NCBI RefSeq assembly: GCF_907165045.1
Contig: NZ_CAJRAU010000002.1
Span: forward strand, 682,001 to 746,000
Source: Dyadobacter linearis
Lineage (GTDB): Bacteria; Bacteroidota; Bacteroidia; Cytophagales; Spirosomataceae
Reading direction: 5' to 3'
DNA: 64,000 nt
The notes below the pieces were generated by a model. It was not told where the DNA came from, did no database searches, and was given only the letters and a program-made list of their open reading frames with translations. Position 1 is the stretch's first letter, and every line of letters starts with the position of its first letter. Positions 35,604 to 44,507 of the stretch are shown in pieces. The translations under genes were made by a program, and so were the position numbers.

Positions 35604-37271
35604 TTAAAAAGAAAATGACAATCCTCCAATAAAGTTCAGACCCTGCTGCGGGTAGTACTGATAGCGTTGATATTGCTTGCCAAACACATTGTTCAGTGAC
35701 ACAAATGCAGAGAAGTTCTTGGTTAACAGGTAGTCTATCTTGAAATTCAGGTCAGCGATCACCGGTAATTTCGTCACTACTCCGCTCTGGAAATTTTTCG
35801 CTTTTAATCCCCTCAGCATATAAAAATCGGCAGTTACAAATAGCTTTTTGCTGATCGTAAGTGCATTGAACCAGTTAATCGTTAAGTCCGGCCGGTGCCA
35901 GGCTTCCTCCACACTTCCCATTGCGTAATCAAAGAAATTCGCTTTCAGAGAAGTTTTAAATGCATCGTTGAAGTTATAGCCAGCCTGTGCCGAAATGGTT
36001 AATACCTTTGTTTTCCCAGTATCGTAAATGATCGAAAACCTTGACGTATCCACCAATGAATTGTTGAAATTGTAAAAGTTGCGGTAGCTCGTATAAGCTA
36101 CTTTACCCTCGTAATTAAATCCGCCGGCAACTTCTCCCTTCACACCACCGCTAATCTCTGAGGTCTTTTCTGAGTTTACGATCAAAGCATTCGGTCCCAA
36201 CCACTGATTTTCACTCAACATACTTCTCAACGTATTTCTTACGATATCACCATTCCAGCCAGCAAAGATATGCAGGCCAGGCAAGGGAGTTACATCCACA
36301 TTCAATGCAGGAAATGCCTTTGTTTTATTGATTTTTAATTCACTATCCGTGTCATTAACAACGTTAAGTCCGGCCGAAACCGTGAATGCCTCTGTTACAT
36401 ATTTGAATGTGGGCTTCACCCGAAAAAGATTCCGTTGGTAAGTAAACATATCAATGCGCTGCGAAAGAAACGCATCGGCTTCAAGCAAAGCATAGAAACT
36501 TTCAGAAATGGGCACGGAGGCCATTAATTTTGTGCCCCAATCCAATTCCGAGGCGCTATAACGGTCACGCAGCGAGTTCAGGCTGGTTTTAACAGAATAA
36601 TCGACGAGTACCGATGCATCCGTATTTTCGAAGCCAAGATTTACACCAAACTGATTGACCGTCTGTCTGATCGTGTCGCGGTCAACCATAACGCCCTCAG
36701 GTTGCGGCTGATATCCGTAGAAATAGTAATTCTTCCGGTCATATTCCAGATTCGCCTCAACCTTGTAGGTACTGCGAATGTATTTGCCACCCAATTTAAT
36801 ATTGGTAGCAGCATTTGCCGAGTTCTTTCCGTCAACCGGCCCATTTGCAGCAGATAAGTGCTTTAACTGAGTAGTAAACGCGAGGTCTTCCGAAGGACGC
36901 CCACCTACAAACGCTTCTCCCAGAAACCGGCCGTAATTACCGCCTCCCAGCTTTACATAGTTATTAAGCACATCTTTCTCCTCATTCTTTTTCTCATCGG
37001 TCGAAGCCGCTACTGACGGTGTTAGCTTCGGCGAGGATATATTAATCTTTGGATCAATAATCTCATAGTTAACCTTGGTTTTGCCGGTCTCGCCCTTAAT
37101 AGGCTGCACTTTATCAAAAACGCGATTAGCCGGAGCAAACTCAATGCTCTTTTCTTTAACGATCTCGTAAGTTTGGCTTTCAATTTCTCCTCTTTGCGCA
37201 AATGCATATTTTGCAACAAATACAGAGGCAAGAGAAAGCAGGGCAATTTTTGATGCTTGGATTCTAATCAT
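35604..37271 (-). CDS. Outer-membrane beta-barrel protein (TonB-dependent-receptor-like)
   Basis: A 555-residue protein with a signal peptide (residues about 1-25, ending YAFAQ) followed by a region with many alternating short amphipathic strands and an aromatic-rich end (NFIGGLSFSF) typical of outer-membrane barrels. About residues 100-555 form the barrel; the N-terminal 90 residues are not a clear plug, so it is not a full TonB-dependent receptor. It lies 35 bases after the large TPR gene and 30 bases before the HU-SPOR gene, suggesting a joint role in the cell envelope. Confidence 0.78.
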   Translation of the reverse strand: MIRIQASKIALLSLASVFVAKYAFAQRGEIESQTYEIVKEKSIEFAPANRVFDKVQPIKGETGKTKVNYEIIDPKINISSPKLTPSVAASTDEKKNEEKDVLNNYVKLGGGNYGRFLGEAFVGGRPSEDLAFTTQLKHLSAANGPVDGKNSANAATNIKLGGKYIRSTYKVEANLEYDRKNYYFYGYQPQPEGVMVDRDTIRQTVNQFGVNLGFENTDASVLVDYSVKTSLNSLRDRYSASELDWGTKLMASVPISESFYALLEADAFLSQRIDMFTYQRNLFRVKPTFKYVTEAFTVSAGLNVVNDTDSELKINKTKAFPALNVDVTPLPGLHIFAGWNGDIVRNTLRSMLSENQWLGPNALIVNSEKTSEISGGVKGEVAGGFNYEGKVAYTSYRNFYNFNNSLVDTSRFSIIYDTGKTKVLTISAQAGYNFNDAFKTSLKANFFDYAMGSVEEAWHRPDLTINWFNALTISKKLFVTADFYMLRGLKAKNFQSGVVTKLPVIADLNFKIDYLLTKNFSAFVSLNNVFGKQYQRYQYYPQQGLNFIGGLSFSF

Positions 37272-37306
37272 CAGTATGAATATTTTCTGTTAATCGACGG
37301 GGTGAA

Positions 37307-40300
37307 TTACTTTAACTTCTCGATCTGCGTCAGCTTTTCCTTCGCCAGCTCAACTGCTTCTTTATCATCTGAATTTTCGATGATCGAATTGAGCGTAGCC
37401 TTTGCCTGTCCGATCTCATTTAAACCTGCATACACATCAGCCAGCAGGATGAAAGATCTGGCGCGCCAGAAATCAAAACCTTCAAATGCTTTTCCCAGCT
37501 CAATAATCGCTGTTTCCGCCTCCTTGTATTTCTTTTGTTTAAAAAGCACCATCGCATTCCAGTAGCTGGCCTCAGCTCCAAATTCATCTTTGGAAGAGTT
37601 GGCTACCTTCTTAAATTCCTCCGCCGCTTTACCAAGATCACCTTTTTCATAAGGAACTTTGCCTAAATACAACTGCGCTTTACCGACCCCACCAGGAACC
37701 ACATTACCTACATTGATAACCTCTTTGGCGTAATACAAAGTGGAATCGTAGCTTTTCAATGTATAATAAGTGTCCATCAAGCCGATCCAAGCTTGCGTCT
37801 GTTCCTTTTTGTTTTCGGAATTACGGAGCAGTACGCGGAAATTGGTAACTGCATTATTAAAGTTGCCTCGTCCAATTTCGAGCTCCGCCGAGCGCTGTGC
37901 GGAAGCGGCTACAAACGTGGACCGGTTTTCCTGCACAACCAGACTATAAGCCTGCAATGCTTCATTTACCCGACCCAACTTATCGTAAGACGATGCGATG
38001 AAGTAACTAGCGTCATACTTATGCTTGCTCGCAGGATAACTGGATTGAAATGCCTGCAATGCCTGAATCGCATTTTCATATTTCTCGGCATAATAGAGGT
38101 TCCTGACATTGTCAAATTCCACCTCTTCCAGTTTCTCGTTCCCTGGATTGTTCTTGCGGACCACACCGAGCACTTGCGTAAATTCCTCCGGCCGCCCAAC
38201 CGCAGTATAGCTTTCCTGGATACCTTCCAGCGCGCTGCTAGCAGAAGGAGAATCTGAATATTCTGTCAGGATCTTTCTAAAATCGACAATCGCCTGTTCG
38301 TACACTTGTAAGTTGTAATACGACTGCGCGCGACGTAGCAACGCTGCCGGGATCATAAAGCTCTTCGGTGCCTCATTGATCATCCTGGTAAATCCTTTTA
38401 CAGCTGCCGAGTAGCTCTGATTTTGAAAATCAATATCGGCCATCTGAAAATACGCATCGTCGATATAGCGGGAATTCTTGTATTGAGTTACTACCATCTC
38501 AAACTGCTTACGTGCTTCCGCCTCGCGGTTCATATAAACGTAAGCCCGGCCTTTTTGGAAGATCGCGTAATCCTTATCCACTTTTCCCTTCGACGCAACC
38601 TGCTCGTAGGTCCGGATCGCTTCGTTGTAATTTTTCGCCGCCAGGTAACAGTCCGCCAGACGTGAATGCGCATCTTCGATCATTTGCGCATCCATTCCTT
38701 CTATATTGTTTGTGAATTCCTTGAAGTAAGGCAATGCTTGAGCATATTTCTTTTGGTTGTAATAAATGTAGCCCAATGCGTACAAGCTCTTCTTAGCATA
38801 AATCCCTGCTTTCGGGTTTTTGGAGATTTGCTGGTAAAGCGCCGCCGCCTCGTCAATCTTTTTCAAACCATACACTGACTCCGCCTTGTAATAAGTTGCC
38901 GACGTATGAATTTCCGGGTCGATCGGGACTTTAAGTGATTTGTCAAACATCACAACTGCCTCTGCAAACTTCTCCTGATTGAAATCCGCTACTCCTTGGT
39001 TGAATGTCAAGCGCTGGTAGGTACCATTTATTTTAGTATTCCTTGTTTGGAGCCCCTCAACATATTTTATCGCTCCTGCGCTATTGCTCGAATTTGCATA
39101 ACCTTCGGCAATAAGTTCAGTCGCCTCTTCCTTGTGCTTGCTCTGAGGGAATTTAGCAATGAATCCGGTAAACTCCTTTACTGCCTCCTGGTTGTTGCCT
39201 GTTTCCAACTGCACTTTTGCGTGGTTGTAAGACGCTTCTTCCTGCACTACATCGTTGAAGTCTAACCGTGATGCATTGTCGAATGATGTTAAAGCATTAC
39301 TTAAAGCATTAGTCTTTAAGTAGCTGATTCCTAGCAGATAAGATGCGTACTGCGAAACAGAATCCTTGCCTGTTGCAACTGGCTTTAATGTCGTTATTGT
39401 AGCTTCATAATTATTGCTTCGGAACTGCGAATGTCCGTAATGCAATGCAACTGCGGGCGGCATCGTGCCTGGCCGCATACGCTTATATCTATCGTATGCT
39501 TTAACTGCCGCTGCGTAATCCCCTTTTTCATAATATACCTCTGCCACGTAGAGTGCAACGTCATCCAACTTAGTATTGCCGCGCTGCTGTCCCAGGATCT
39601 TCTCTCCATACTGTGTCAACTGGTCAAACTCTTTCAGCTGATACATGGATGAAATGATCCAGTTAGGCGCTTCATTTTTATAGTAAGGATGCTCCTCCAC
39701 CCGCCGGAAATCTTCCAGTGCTGCACTGAAATTATTTTTTTGGTAATTGATAACACCAGCATAAAAAGATGCATCCCCTGAATTAGTAAAGGACACATCA
39801 TTCTTAACCTGATTAAATAACGGCAAAGCCAGGTCCGGCTGCTGCGTGTTGTAATAGGACATTGCTAGCTGGTACGCGCTCTCCGACCGGGAACTTCCCG
39901 AAGCAGGTGTCTGCACCGCCTTTTCCAGGTAGGTAATCGCTTTTTCGTGGTTACCGGCATTGTAATAATAACGGCCGAGATCACCATAAACCTGTTGCGC
40001 TTTGGGATGCTCTGCGTGATTCTTTACAAAGCGATCTACCTGAACCTCTGCCTCAGGGTAATTCAGGTATAAACCCGTGACGGCCACATAATATTCAGCT
40101 GTCACCTTATTATAGTCGCTTGTACTCAGCAACTTATCCTGTGTATTTAAGAACTCGCCGAATTCCTGCCTGGCCGCGACGTAGTTAGACTTCTCATAAT
40201 ATTCAAGCCCGTTCCTGAAATGAGCTTCGGGCTCGGTGATACTGAGCGTGTTTTGAGCTGATACATAAGTTGTACCCGCACTTAAAAGCAATCCGAGCGC

Positions 40301-40372
40301 CGAAGCGCTGCATTTTAATACCATAGAAGCTGAGTTGGTGGATTTTTGAATTATTATACTGCGATGGACCAT
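37307..40372 (-). CDS. Large secreted tetratricopeptide-repeat protein
   Basis: A 1021-residue protein made almost wholly of TPR units after a signal peptide (ending YVSAQ at residue 40; the ATG at 40324, just before VLKCSASALG, would give a more usual signal length). Repeats run from about residue 50 to the C-terminus, with motifs such as YYYNAGNHEKAITYLEKAV, VYYEKGDYAAAVKAYDRY and ALGYIYYNQKKYAQALPYF. It probably forms a long curved scaffold in the periplasm. It leads a three-gene operon with the barrel protein and the HU-SPOR protein, which suggests these proteins work together at the envelope. No enzyme motif is seen. Confidence 0.88.
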   Translation of the reverse strand: MVHRSIIIQKSTNSASMVLKCSASALGLLLSAGTTYVSAQNTLSITEPEAHFRNGLEYYEKSNYVAARQEFGEFLNTQDKLLSTSDYNKVTAEYYVAVTGLYLNYPEAEVQVDRFVKNHAEHPKAQQVYGDLGRYYYNAGNHEKAITYLEKAVQTPASGSSRSESAYQLAMSYYNTQQPDLALPLFNQVKNDVSFTNSGDASFYAGVINYQKNNFSAALEDFRRVEEHPYYKNEAPNWIISSMYQLKEFDQLTQYGEKILGQQRGNTKLDDVALYVAEVYYEKGDYAAAVKAYDRYKRMRPGTMPPAVALHYGHSQFRSNNYEATITTLKPVATGKDSVSQYASYLLGISYLKTNALSNALTSFDNASRLDFNDVVQEEASYNHAKVQLETGNNQEAVKEFTGFIAKFPQSKHKEEATELIAEGYANSSNSAGAIKYVEGLQTRNTKINGTYQRLTFNQGVADFNQEKFAEAVVMFDKSLKVPIDPEIHTSATYYKAESVYGLKKIDEAAALYQQISKNPKAGIYAKKSLYALGYIYYNQKKYAQALPYFKEFTNNIEGMDAQMIEDAHSRLADCYLAAKNYNEAIRTYEQVASKGKVDKDYAIFQKGRAYVYMNREAEARKQFEMVVTQYKNSRYIDDAYFQMADIDFQNQSYSAAVKGFTRMINEAPKSFMIPAALLRRAQSYYNLQVYEQAIVDFRKILTEYSDSPSASSALEGIQESYTAVGRPEEFTQVLGVVRKNNPGNEKLEEVEFDNVRNLYYAEKYENAIQALQAFQSSYPASKHKYDASYFIASSYDKLGRVNEALQAYSLVVQENRSTFVAASAQRSAELEIGRGNFNNAVTNFRVLLRNSENKKEQTQAWIGLMDTYYTLKSYDSTLYYAKEVINVGNVVPGGVGKAQLYLGKVPYEKGDLGKAAEEFKKVANSSKDEFGAEASYWNAMVLFKQKKYKEAETAIIELGKAFEGFDFWRARSFILLADVYAGLNEIGQAKATLNSIIENSDDKEAVELAKEKLTQIEKLK

Positions 40373-40483
40373 ATCCTTTTATATAAGATTACCTCTGCGC
40401 ACAATTACCGCCTGAAATGGTTTGATAACTAACGAAATGTGCATTAAAACCGTATACGTTGACTCAAAAGCCGATTTTTACAT

Positions 40484-40735
40484 TTAGAACAATACGTTAT
40501 TCCGATGTAAGGTCTCTTGGAAATCACGCTGCATTTCAGTGAATTTGACTAGTACGGAATTGAGAAAGGCCTCATCTAAACAACCTTCTAACTCGGCGAT
40601 ATCCTGTATTTCGTACTCTTCAATTTTGTAAGTCTGTTCAAGCAGACCCAGCTCGATTTTAATAATGTATTTGTTGTTCCACCGATAAACACCAATTTTG
40701 AGATCTTGATGAGGTATATCCTTTATGTATCTCAT
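40484..40735 (-). CDS. Small uncharacterised protein
   Basis: An 83-residue protein without signal peptide or membrane segment, rich in Glu and Leu (YIIKIELGLLEQTYKIEEYEI, then FTEMQRDFQETLHRN). I do not recognise a named family, but the length, acidic/amphipathic make-up and its own place between two oppositely read genes, with only 23 bases to the TPR lipoprotein start, support a real gene. It is probably a soluble cytoplasmic protein. Confidence 0.65.
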   Translation of the reverse strand: MRYIKDIPHQDLKIGVYRWNNKYIIKIELGLLEQTYKIEEYEIQDIAELEGCLDEAFLNSVLVKFTEMQRDFQETLHRNNVLF

Positions 40736-40758
40736 ATTAAAATAAATAATCTAACATC

Positions 40759-41793
40759 ATGAATATCAATACAATACTAACCGTTATACTAATTTTATTA
40801 GCTAATATAATTTTTAGCTGTGGAGGTCAGGAAAAGGAAGACGCTGCCGATTTTTTCCTGAAAGCCAATGTTTCTCTTACGCAAAACAATTATGCCGAAG
40901 CACTTCGGTTGTACGACGAAGCAATTGCCAAAAATGCAGATTTTTCGGACGCCTATCTTAACAAAGGGATAACTTTATTAAAAATGAATCGGGCGGAAGA
41001 AGCCTATGAGATTTTAACAGAAGCGATCACAATTGACCCTACACTCGTACAAGCAAATCTCGTAAGGGCGGAAGCTGGGTTAAATATCGGGAAGATCAAT
41101 GAATCCCTTGAAGATCTGGCACAAATTGAAAAGGAATATAAAGACTCCTCCCGGTTTTATTTGATCAAAGGTGACCTCCTGAGTACAAGGGGAACGGATC
41201 AGCTTGCCATTGCAGAGTACGACAAAGCAATCAGCCTGGACAAATCAAATGTTGAAGCCTACGTAAACCGGGGAGCATTATATTATCGAATGAAATCCTA
41301 CCCTGCCGCCAAATCCGATTTCGAGAAAGCGTTAGCCTTAGACTCCAGCCATCCGCAGGCACTGAACAATCTTGGGTTAATATTATCCAAAGAAAAGGAT
41401 TGGCAGCGGGCGCTGGCCTGCTTCGACAAAGTGCTGAGCACTCAGCCAGACGATGCCTATTCCCTGAATAACAAAGGTTATGTGCTGCTCATGACGGGAG
41501 CTATGGAAGAAGGAAAGAGGCTGGTGGAGCGTGCACTTGATAAGCAGCCCCGCAATGGATATGCATGGAGAAACCTTGGTATATACTACACTCAGAAAAA
41601 AATGCCAGCGGAGGCACTCAAAAACTATTTGAAAGCTATCGACAAAGCCGAGCCGGTGGATCAGCTCTACGGACTTACAGGACAAGCGTATCTTGATAAC
41701 AAGCAGATCGATGAGGCTTGCAAAATATGGAACCAGGGAGTTATTTTGAAGGATTCACTGGCGATTGACCTGGTTGCTAAGCATTGCCGATAA
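40759..41793 (+). CDS. Tetratricopeptide-repeat lipoprotein
   Basis: A 344-residue protein with a lipoprotein signal (NIIFSC, lipidated Cys at residue 21) and about eight TPR units over residues 30-330 (NYAEALRLYDEAIAKNADFSDAYLNKG, NVEAYVNRGALYYRMKSYPAAKSDFEKAL and similar). It should be anchored to a membrane facing the periplasm and act as a binding scaffold. Its last 17 bases overlap the end of the convergent menD gene, so transcription of the two may interfere. It starts 23 bases from the divergent small gene at 40735. Confidence 0.85.
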   Translation: MNINTILTVILILLANIIFSCGGQEKEDAADFFLKANVSLTQNNYAEALRLYDEAIAKNADFSDAYLNKGITLLKMNRAEEAYEILTEAITIDPTLVQANLVRAEAGLNIGKINESLEDLAQIEKEYKDSSRFYLIKGDLLSTRGTDQLAIAEYDKAISLDKSNVEAYVNRGALYYRMKSYPAAKSDFEKALALDSSHPQALNNLGLILSKEKDWQRALACFDKVLSTQPDDAYSLNNKGYVLLMTGAMEEGKRLVERALDKQPRNGYAWRNLGIYYTQKKMPAEALKNYLKAIDKAEPVDQLYGLTGQAYLDNKQIDEACKIWNQGVILKDSLAIDLVAKHCR

Positions 41794-43510
41794 GGTCGCT
41801 TTTTACCGTCGCCTTCAATCCCTTCCACACCCTTTCATTTTCGTAAGGATCGGTAAAAATTTCAATCAGGCTTATTTTCGGAGCTTGCAGGAACTGTTTG
41901 AGAGTTTCTTCGAGCGACGACAAATCGGTAACGCTCAAATAGGTAATTCCTGAGTCCTCGCATGTGCGGCGGGCAGTATACGAATGTCTAGTTTCGAAAA
42001 ATTCCTCCATTTCGGGCAAGGCACCTGGTCCGTCGATCATGCGGAATATGTTTCCCCCACCATTGTTCAGTACAACGATTTTGAGATTGTCAGGAAGTGG
42101 CGCTGCAAGCAGACCGTTTCGATCATATAGGAAGGCGACGTCTCCCACAATGAGCATCGTCGGTTTACTGTTCACGCGCGCAGCACCAATGGCCGTACTT
42201 ACACATCCGTCAATTCCGCTCGTTCCCCTGTTGGCAAAGAGCTCGCTAGTTACAGATTCAGTAAGTAATACATTAACATAACGCACTGCCATGCTATTTG
42301 CTACATGTAACTGATATTCACTTTTTATATACCTAAATAGTAAATCTACCGATGTTAAATCATTTAACGATCTAAGATCATCCAGGTACTTGGCTACGCC
42401 GGTAGTACTGCGCGCTTCGAAGGCATCCCATTTTCCTATATTGGAACAGACATTATCAAAGTCCGTATTTTGAACAAACTGCTGATAATCAACCTGCTCA
42501 AATAATTCTTTAAAAAAATATGCAGGCTTTACAGGGATACTTTTTGTCAAAACCTGCATTGGATCTGACAAAACAGCAGTTTCTCCAATATGCCAATGTT
42601 GCTTCGGTGGATTTCGCCGAATGAATTGCTTAAATTCCTTTGAAAGGAATGACAAACCGAACGTAATCAGTAAATCTGGCCGTAACTCTGCGGCATTTTC
42701 CATTCCTAGAAACAGATCGTGCCGGCTGATTAAATGGGTTTTTAAATTTAGGTTAGATATACAATCACCCAAAACGGGAATCCCCCACTCTTCCGATATC
42801 TTCTCTAAACTTTCACTCAGTTCCGGATCATATCTCGCCTGCCCGCCTGCTATCAGCACGCTGCCACCATCCTCTAATTCTTCAATCATCTGGTGCCACA
42901 ATTCAGTGGATAGCGTCGCATTCGTTTGTATCTTCTCAAAGACCCGAATATGCTCTGAGGGCTGAAATGCATCCGTTTCCTGCGGGTAAAATGGCTCTCT
43001 AATCGGAATGTTAATATGAACAGGTCCCCACGGCTGAGAGGAAGCAGATATGAGCGCCTCATTTGCAATGCGATTAATCGCCCACTGCACATCCTTGTGC
43101 CCATAGTCAGGCGAAATCTCAAACGATCGCTTTACGTGCCGTCCGTAAATATCAGCTTGATAAATAGTTTGCCCGTCGAGTTGGTGCTGCCATTCTTTGG
43201 GTCGGTCGGCAGTGAGAACGAGTAGCGGAATATGCTGGAAAAATGCCTCCGCTACTGCGGGCGCGAAGTTATACGCCGCACTGCCTGAGGTACATATTAA
43301 TACCGTGGGCATATTCAGTTGTTGCGCGATTCCCAAGCCTATAAACGCTGCCGAGCGTTCATCCATACAGGTGTGCATTTGAAAGCCCCTGTGGCGAACA
43401 AAGGCCAGTGTTAACGCGGCACTGCGAGAGCCGGGAGAAACGATTACATGCCGCACACCATGCGCGAAGCATACCGAAGCTAAATCAATCAGAGGTTGTA
43501 AAATGGCCAT
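41777..43510 (-). CDS. menD: SEPHCHC synthase (menaquinone biosynthesis)
   Basis: A thiamine-diphosphate enzyme that joins 2-oxoglutarate to isochorismate in menaquinone synthesis. The 577 residues show the N-terminal block VIVSPGSRSAALTLAF, the PVLVLTADRPKEWQH-type block LLVLTADRP, NRGTSGIDGCVSTAIGAA and the cofactor-binding GDVAFLYDRNGLL, NNGGGNIFRM near the C-terminus. Other men genes are not in the window. It starts 31 bases after the sigma-factor terminator and so has a separate promoter, and its 3' end overlaps the TPR lipoprotein gene by 17 bases. Confidence 0.96.
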   Translation of the reverse strand: MAILQPLIDLASVCFAHGVRHVIVSPGSRSAALTLAFVRHRGFQMHTCMDERSAAFIGLGIAQQLNMPTVLICTSGSAAYNFAPAVAEAFFQHIPLLVLTADRPKEWQHQLDGQTIYQADIYGRHVKRSFEISPDYGHKDVQWAINRIANEALISASSQPWGPVHINIPIREPFYPQETDAFQPSEHIRVFEKIQTNATLSTELWHQMIEELEDGGSVLIAGGQARYDPELSESLEKISEEWGIPVLGDCISNLNLKTHLISRHDLFLGMENAAELRPDLLITFGLSFLSKEFKQFIRRNPPKQHWHIGETAVLSDPMQVLTKSIPVKPAYFFKELFEQVDYQQFVQNTDFDNVCSNIGKWDAFEARSTTGVAKYLDDLRSLNDLTSVDLLFRYIKSEYQLHVANSMAVRYVNVLLTESVTSELFANRGTSGIDGCVSTAIGAARVNSKPTMLIVGDVAFLYDRNGLLAAPLPDNLKIVVLNNGGGNIFRMIDGPGALPEMEEFFETRHSYTARRTCEDSGITYLSVTDLSSLEETLKQFLQAPKISLIEIFTDPYENERVWKGLKATVKSDLIGNA

Positions 43511-43519
43511 ATCAGAAAC

Positions 43520-43546
43520 AAAAATAGCCTCTTATGAGGCTATTTT
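43520..43546 (-). terminator. Intrinsic terminator between the sigma-factor gene and menD
   Basis: Perfect 11-base stem (aaaatagcctc at 43521-43531 with gaggctatttt at 43536-43546) and TTAT loop. On the minus strand five T follow (43520-43524), so it ends the sigma-factor transcript 34 bases after its stop codon. Confidence 0.85.
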
Positions 43547-43579
43547 ATCATTATAAATATTCAATATCTAAACTTACAA

Positions 43580-44443
43580 TTAACCAAGGTAAGTTTTTAA
43601 AGCTTTGCTTCTCGAAACGTGACGCAATCTTCTGATCGCTTTTTCCTTGATTTGACGAACGCGTTCACGTGTAAGGTTAAACTTCTCGCCAATCTCCTCC
43701 AAAGTCATCGCATGCTCGCCATTCAAGCCGAAATACAATGCAATCACATCAGCTTCGCGTTGGGTAAGCGTACAAAGTGCCCTTTGTACCTCTTTGCGTA
43801 AAGATTCGTTAACCAAACCTGAATCCGGCTTGTCTTCCAGATCATTTTCTAAAACATCCAGCAATGAGTTTTCCTCACCCTGAACGAAAGGCGCGTCCAT
43901 AGAAACGTGGCGACCTGAGATCTTCATGGTATCAACTACCTCAGAAGAAGAAATTTCAAGTACTTCCGCCAGTTCTTCTGGTGAAGGTTCGCGCTCGAAA
44001 CGCTGCTCCAGTTCTGAAAACGTCTTGGATATTTTATTCAAAGAACCTACCCGGTTCAAAGGCAAACGTACAATACGTGATTGTTCTGCCAGTGCCTGTA
44101 AAATAGACTGACGGATCCACCAAACTGCGTATGAAATGAATTTAAAACCTCTTGTCTCATCAAAACGCTGAGCTGCCTTGATCAATCCTAAGTTTCCTTC
44201 ATTGATCAAATCACCCAACGACAAACCTTGATTCTGATATTGCTTTGCAACGGATACCACAAACCTAAGATTCGCTTTTGTCAATCTTTCTAAGGCCAGC
44301 TGATCTCCATCCCTGATTTTTTGCGCTAATGTCACCTCCTCATCCGGCGTCAACAAATCCACCTTACCGATCTCCTGCAGATATTTGTCTAGCGACTGAC
44401 TTTCACGGTTGGTAATTTGCTTACTGATCTTTAGCTGTCTCAT
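43580..44443 (-). CDS. rpoD: Primary RNA polymerase sigma factor (SigA/RpoD, short Bacteroidota form)
   Basis: A 287-residue sigma-70 factor directing RNA polymerase to housekeeping promoters. It has a short region 1.2 ([22 protein letters not shown]), full regions 2.1-2.4 ([38 protein letters not shown], then [13 protein letters not shown]), region 3 and region 4 with its helix-turn-helix ([29 protein letters not shown]-like). Region 1.1 is absent, which is normal for this phylum. It explains the TAnnTTTG promoters seen elsewhere in the window. It is transcribed alone and ends at a clear terminator. Confidence 0.95.
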   Translation of the reverse strand: MRQLKISKQITNRESQSLDKYLQEIGKVDLLTPDEEVTLAQKIRDGDQLALERLTKANLRFVVSVAKQYQNQGLSLGDLINEGNLGLIKAAQRFDETRGFKFISYAVWWIRQSILQALAEQSRIVRLPLNRVGSLNKISKTFSELEQRFEREPSPEELAEVLEISSSEVVDTMKISGRHVSMDAPFVQGEENSLLDVLENDLEDKPDSGLVNESLRKEVQRALCTLTQREADVIALYFGLNGEHAMTLEEIGEKFNLTRERVRQIKEKAIRRLRHVSRSKALKTYLG

Positions 44444-44507
44444 CTATATCTCTTATTAAGTATGTTATATAACGACGTCAATAGTGTCTTAAAGAACCAA
44501 CACTATT

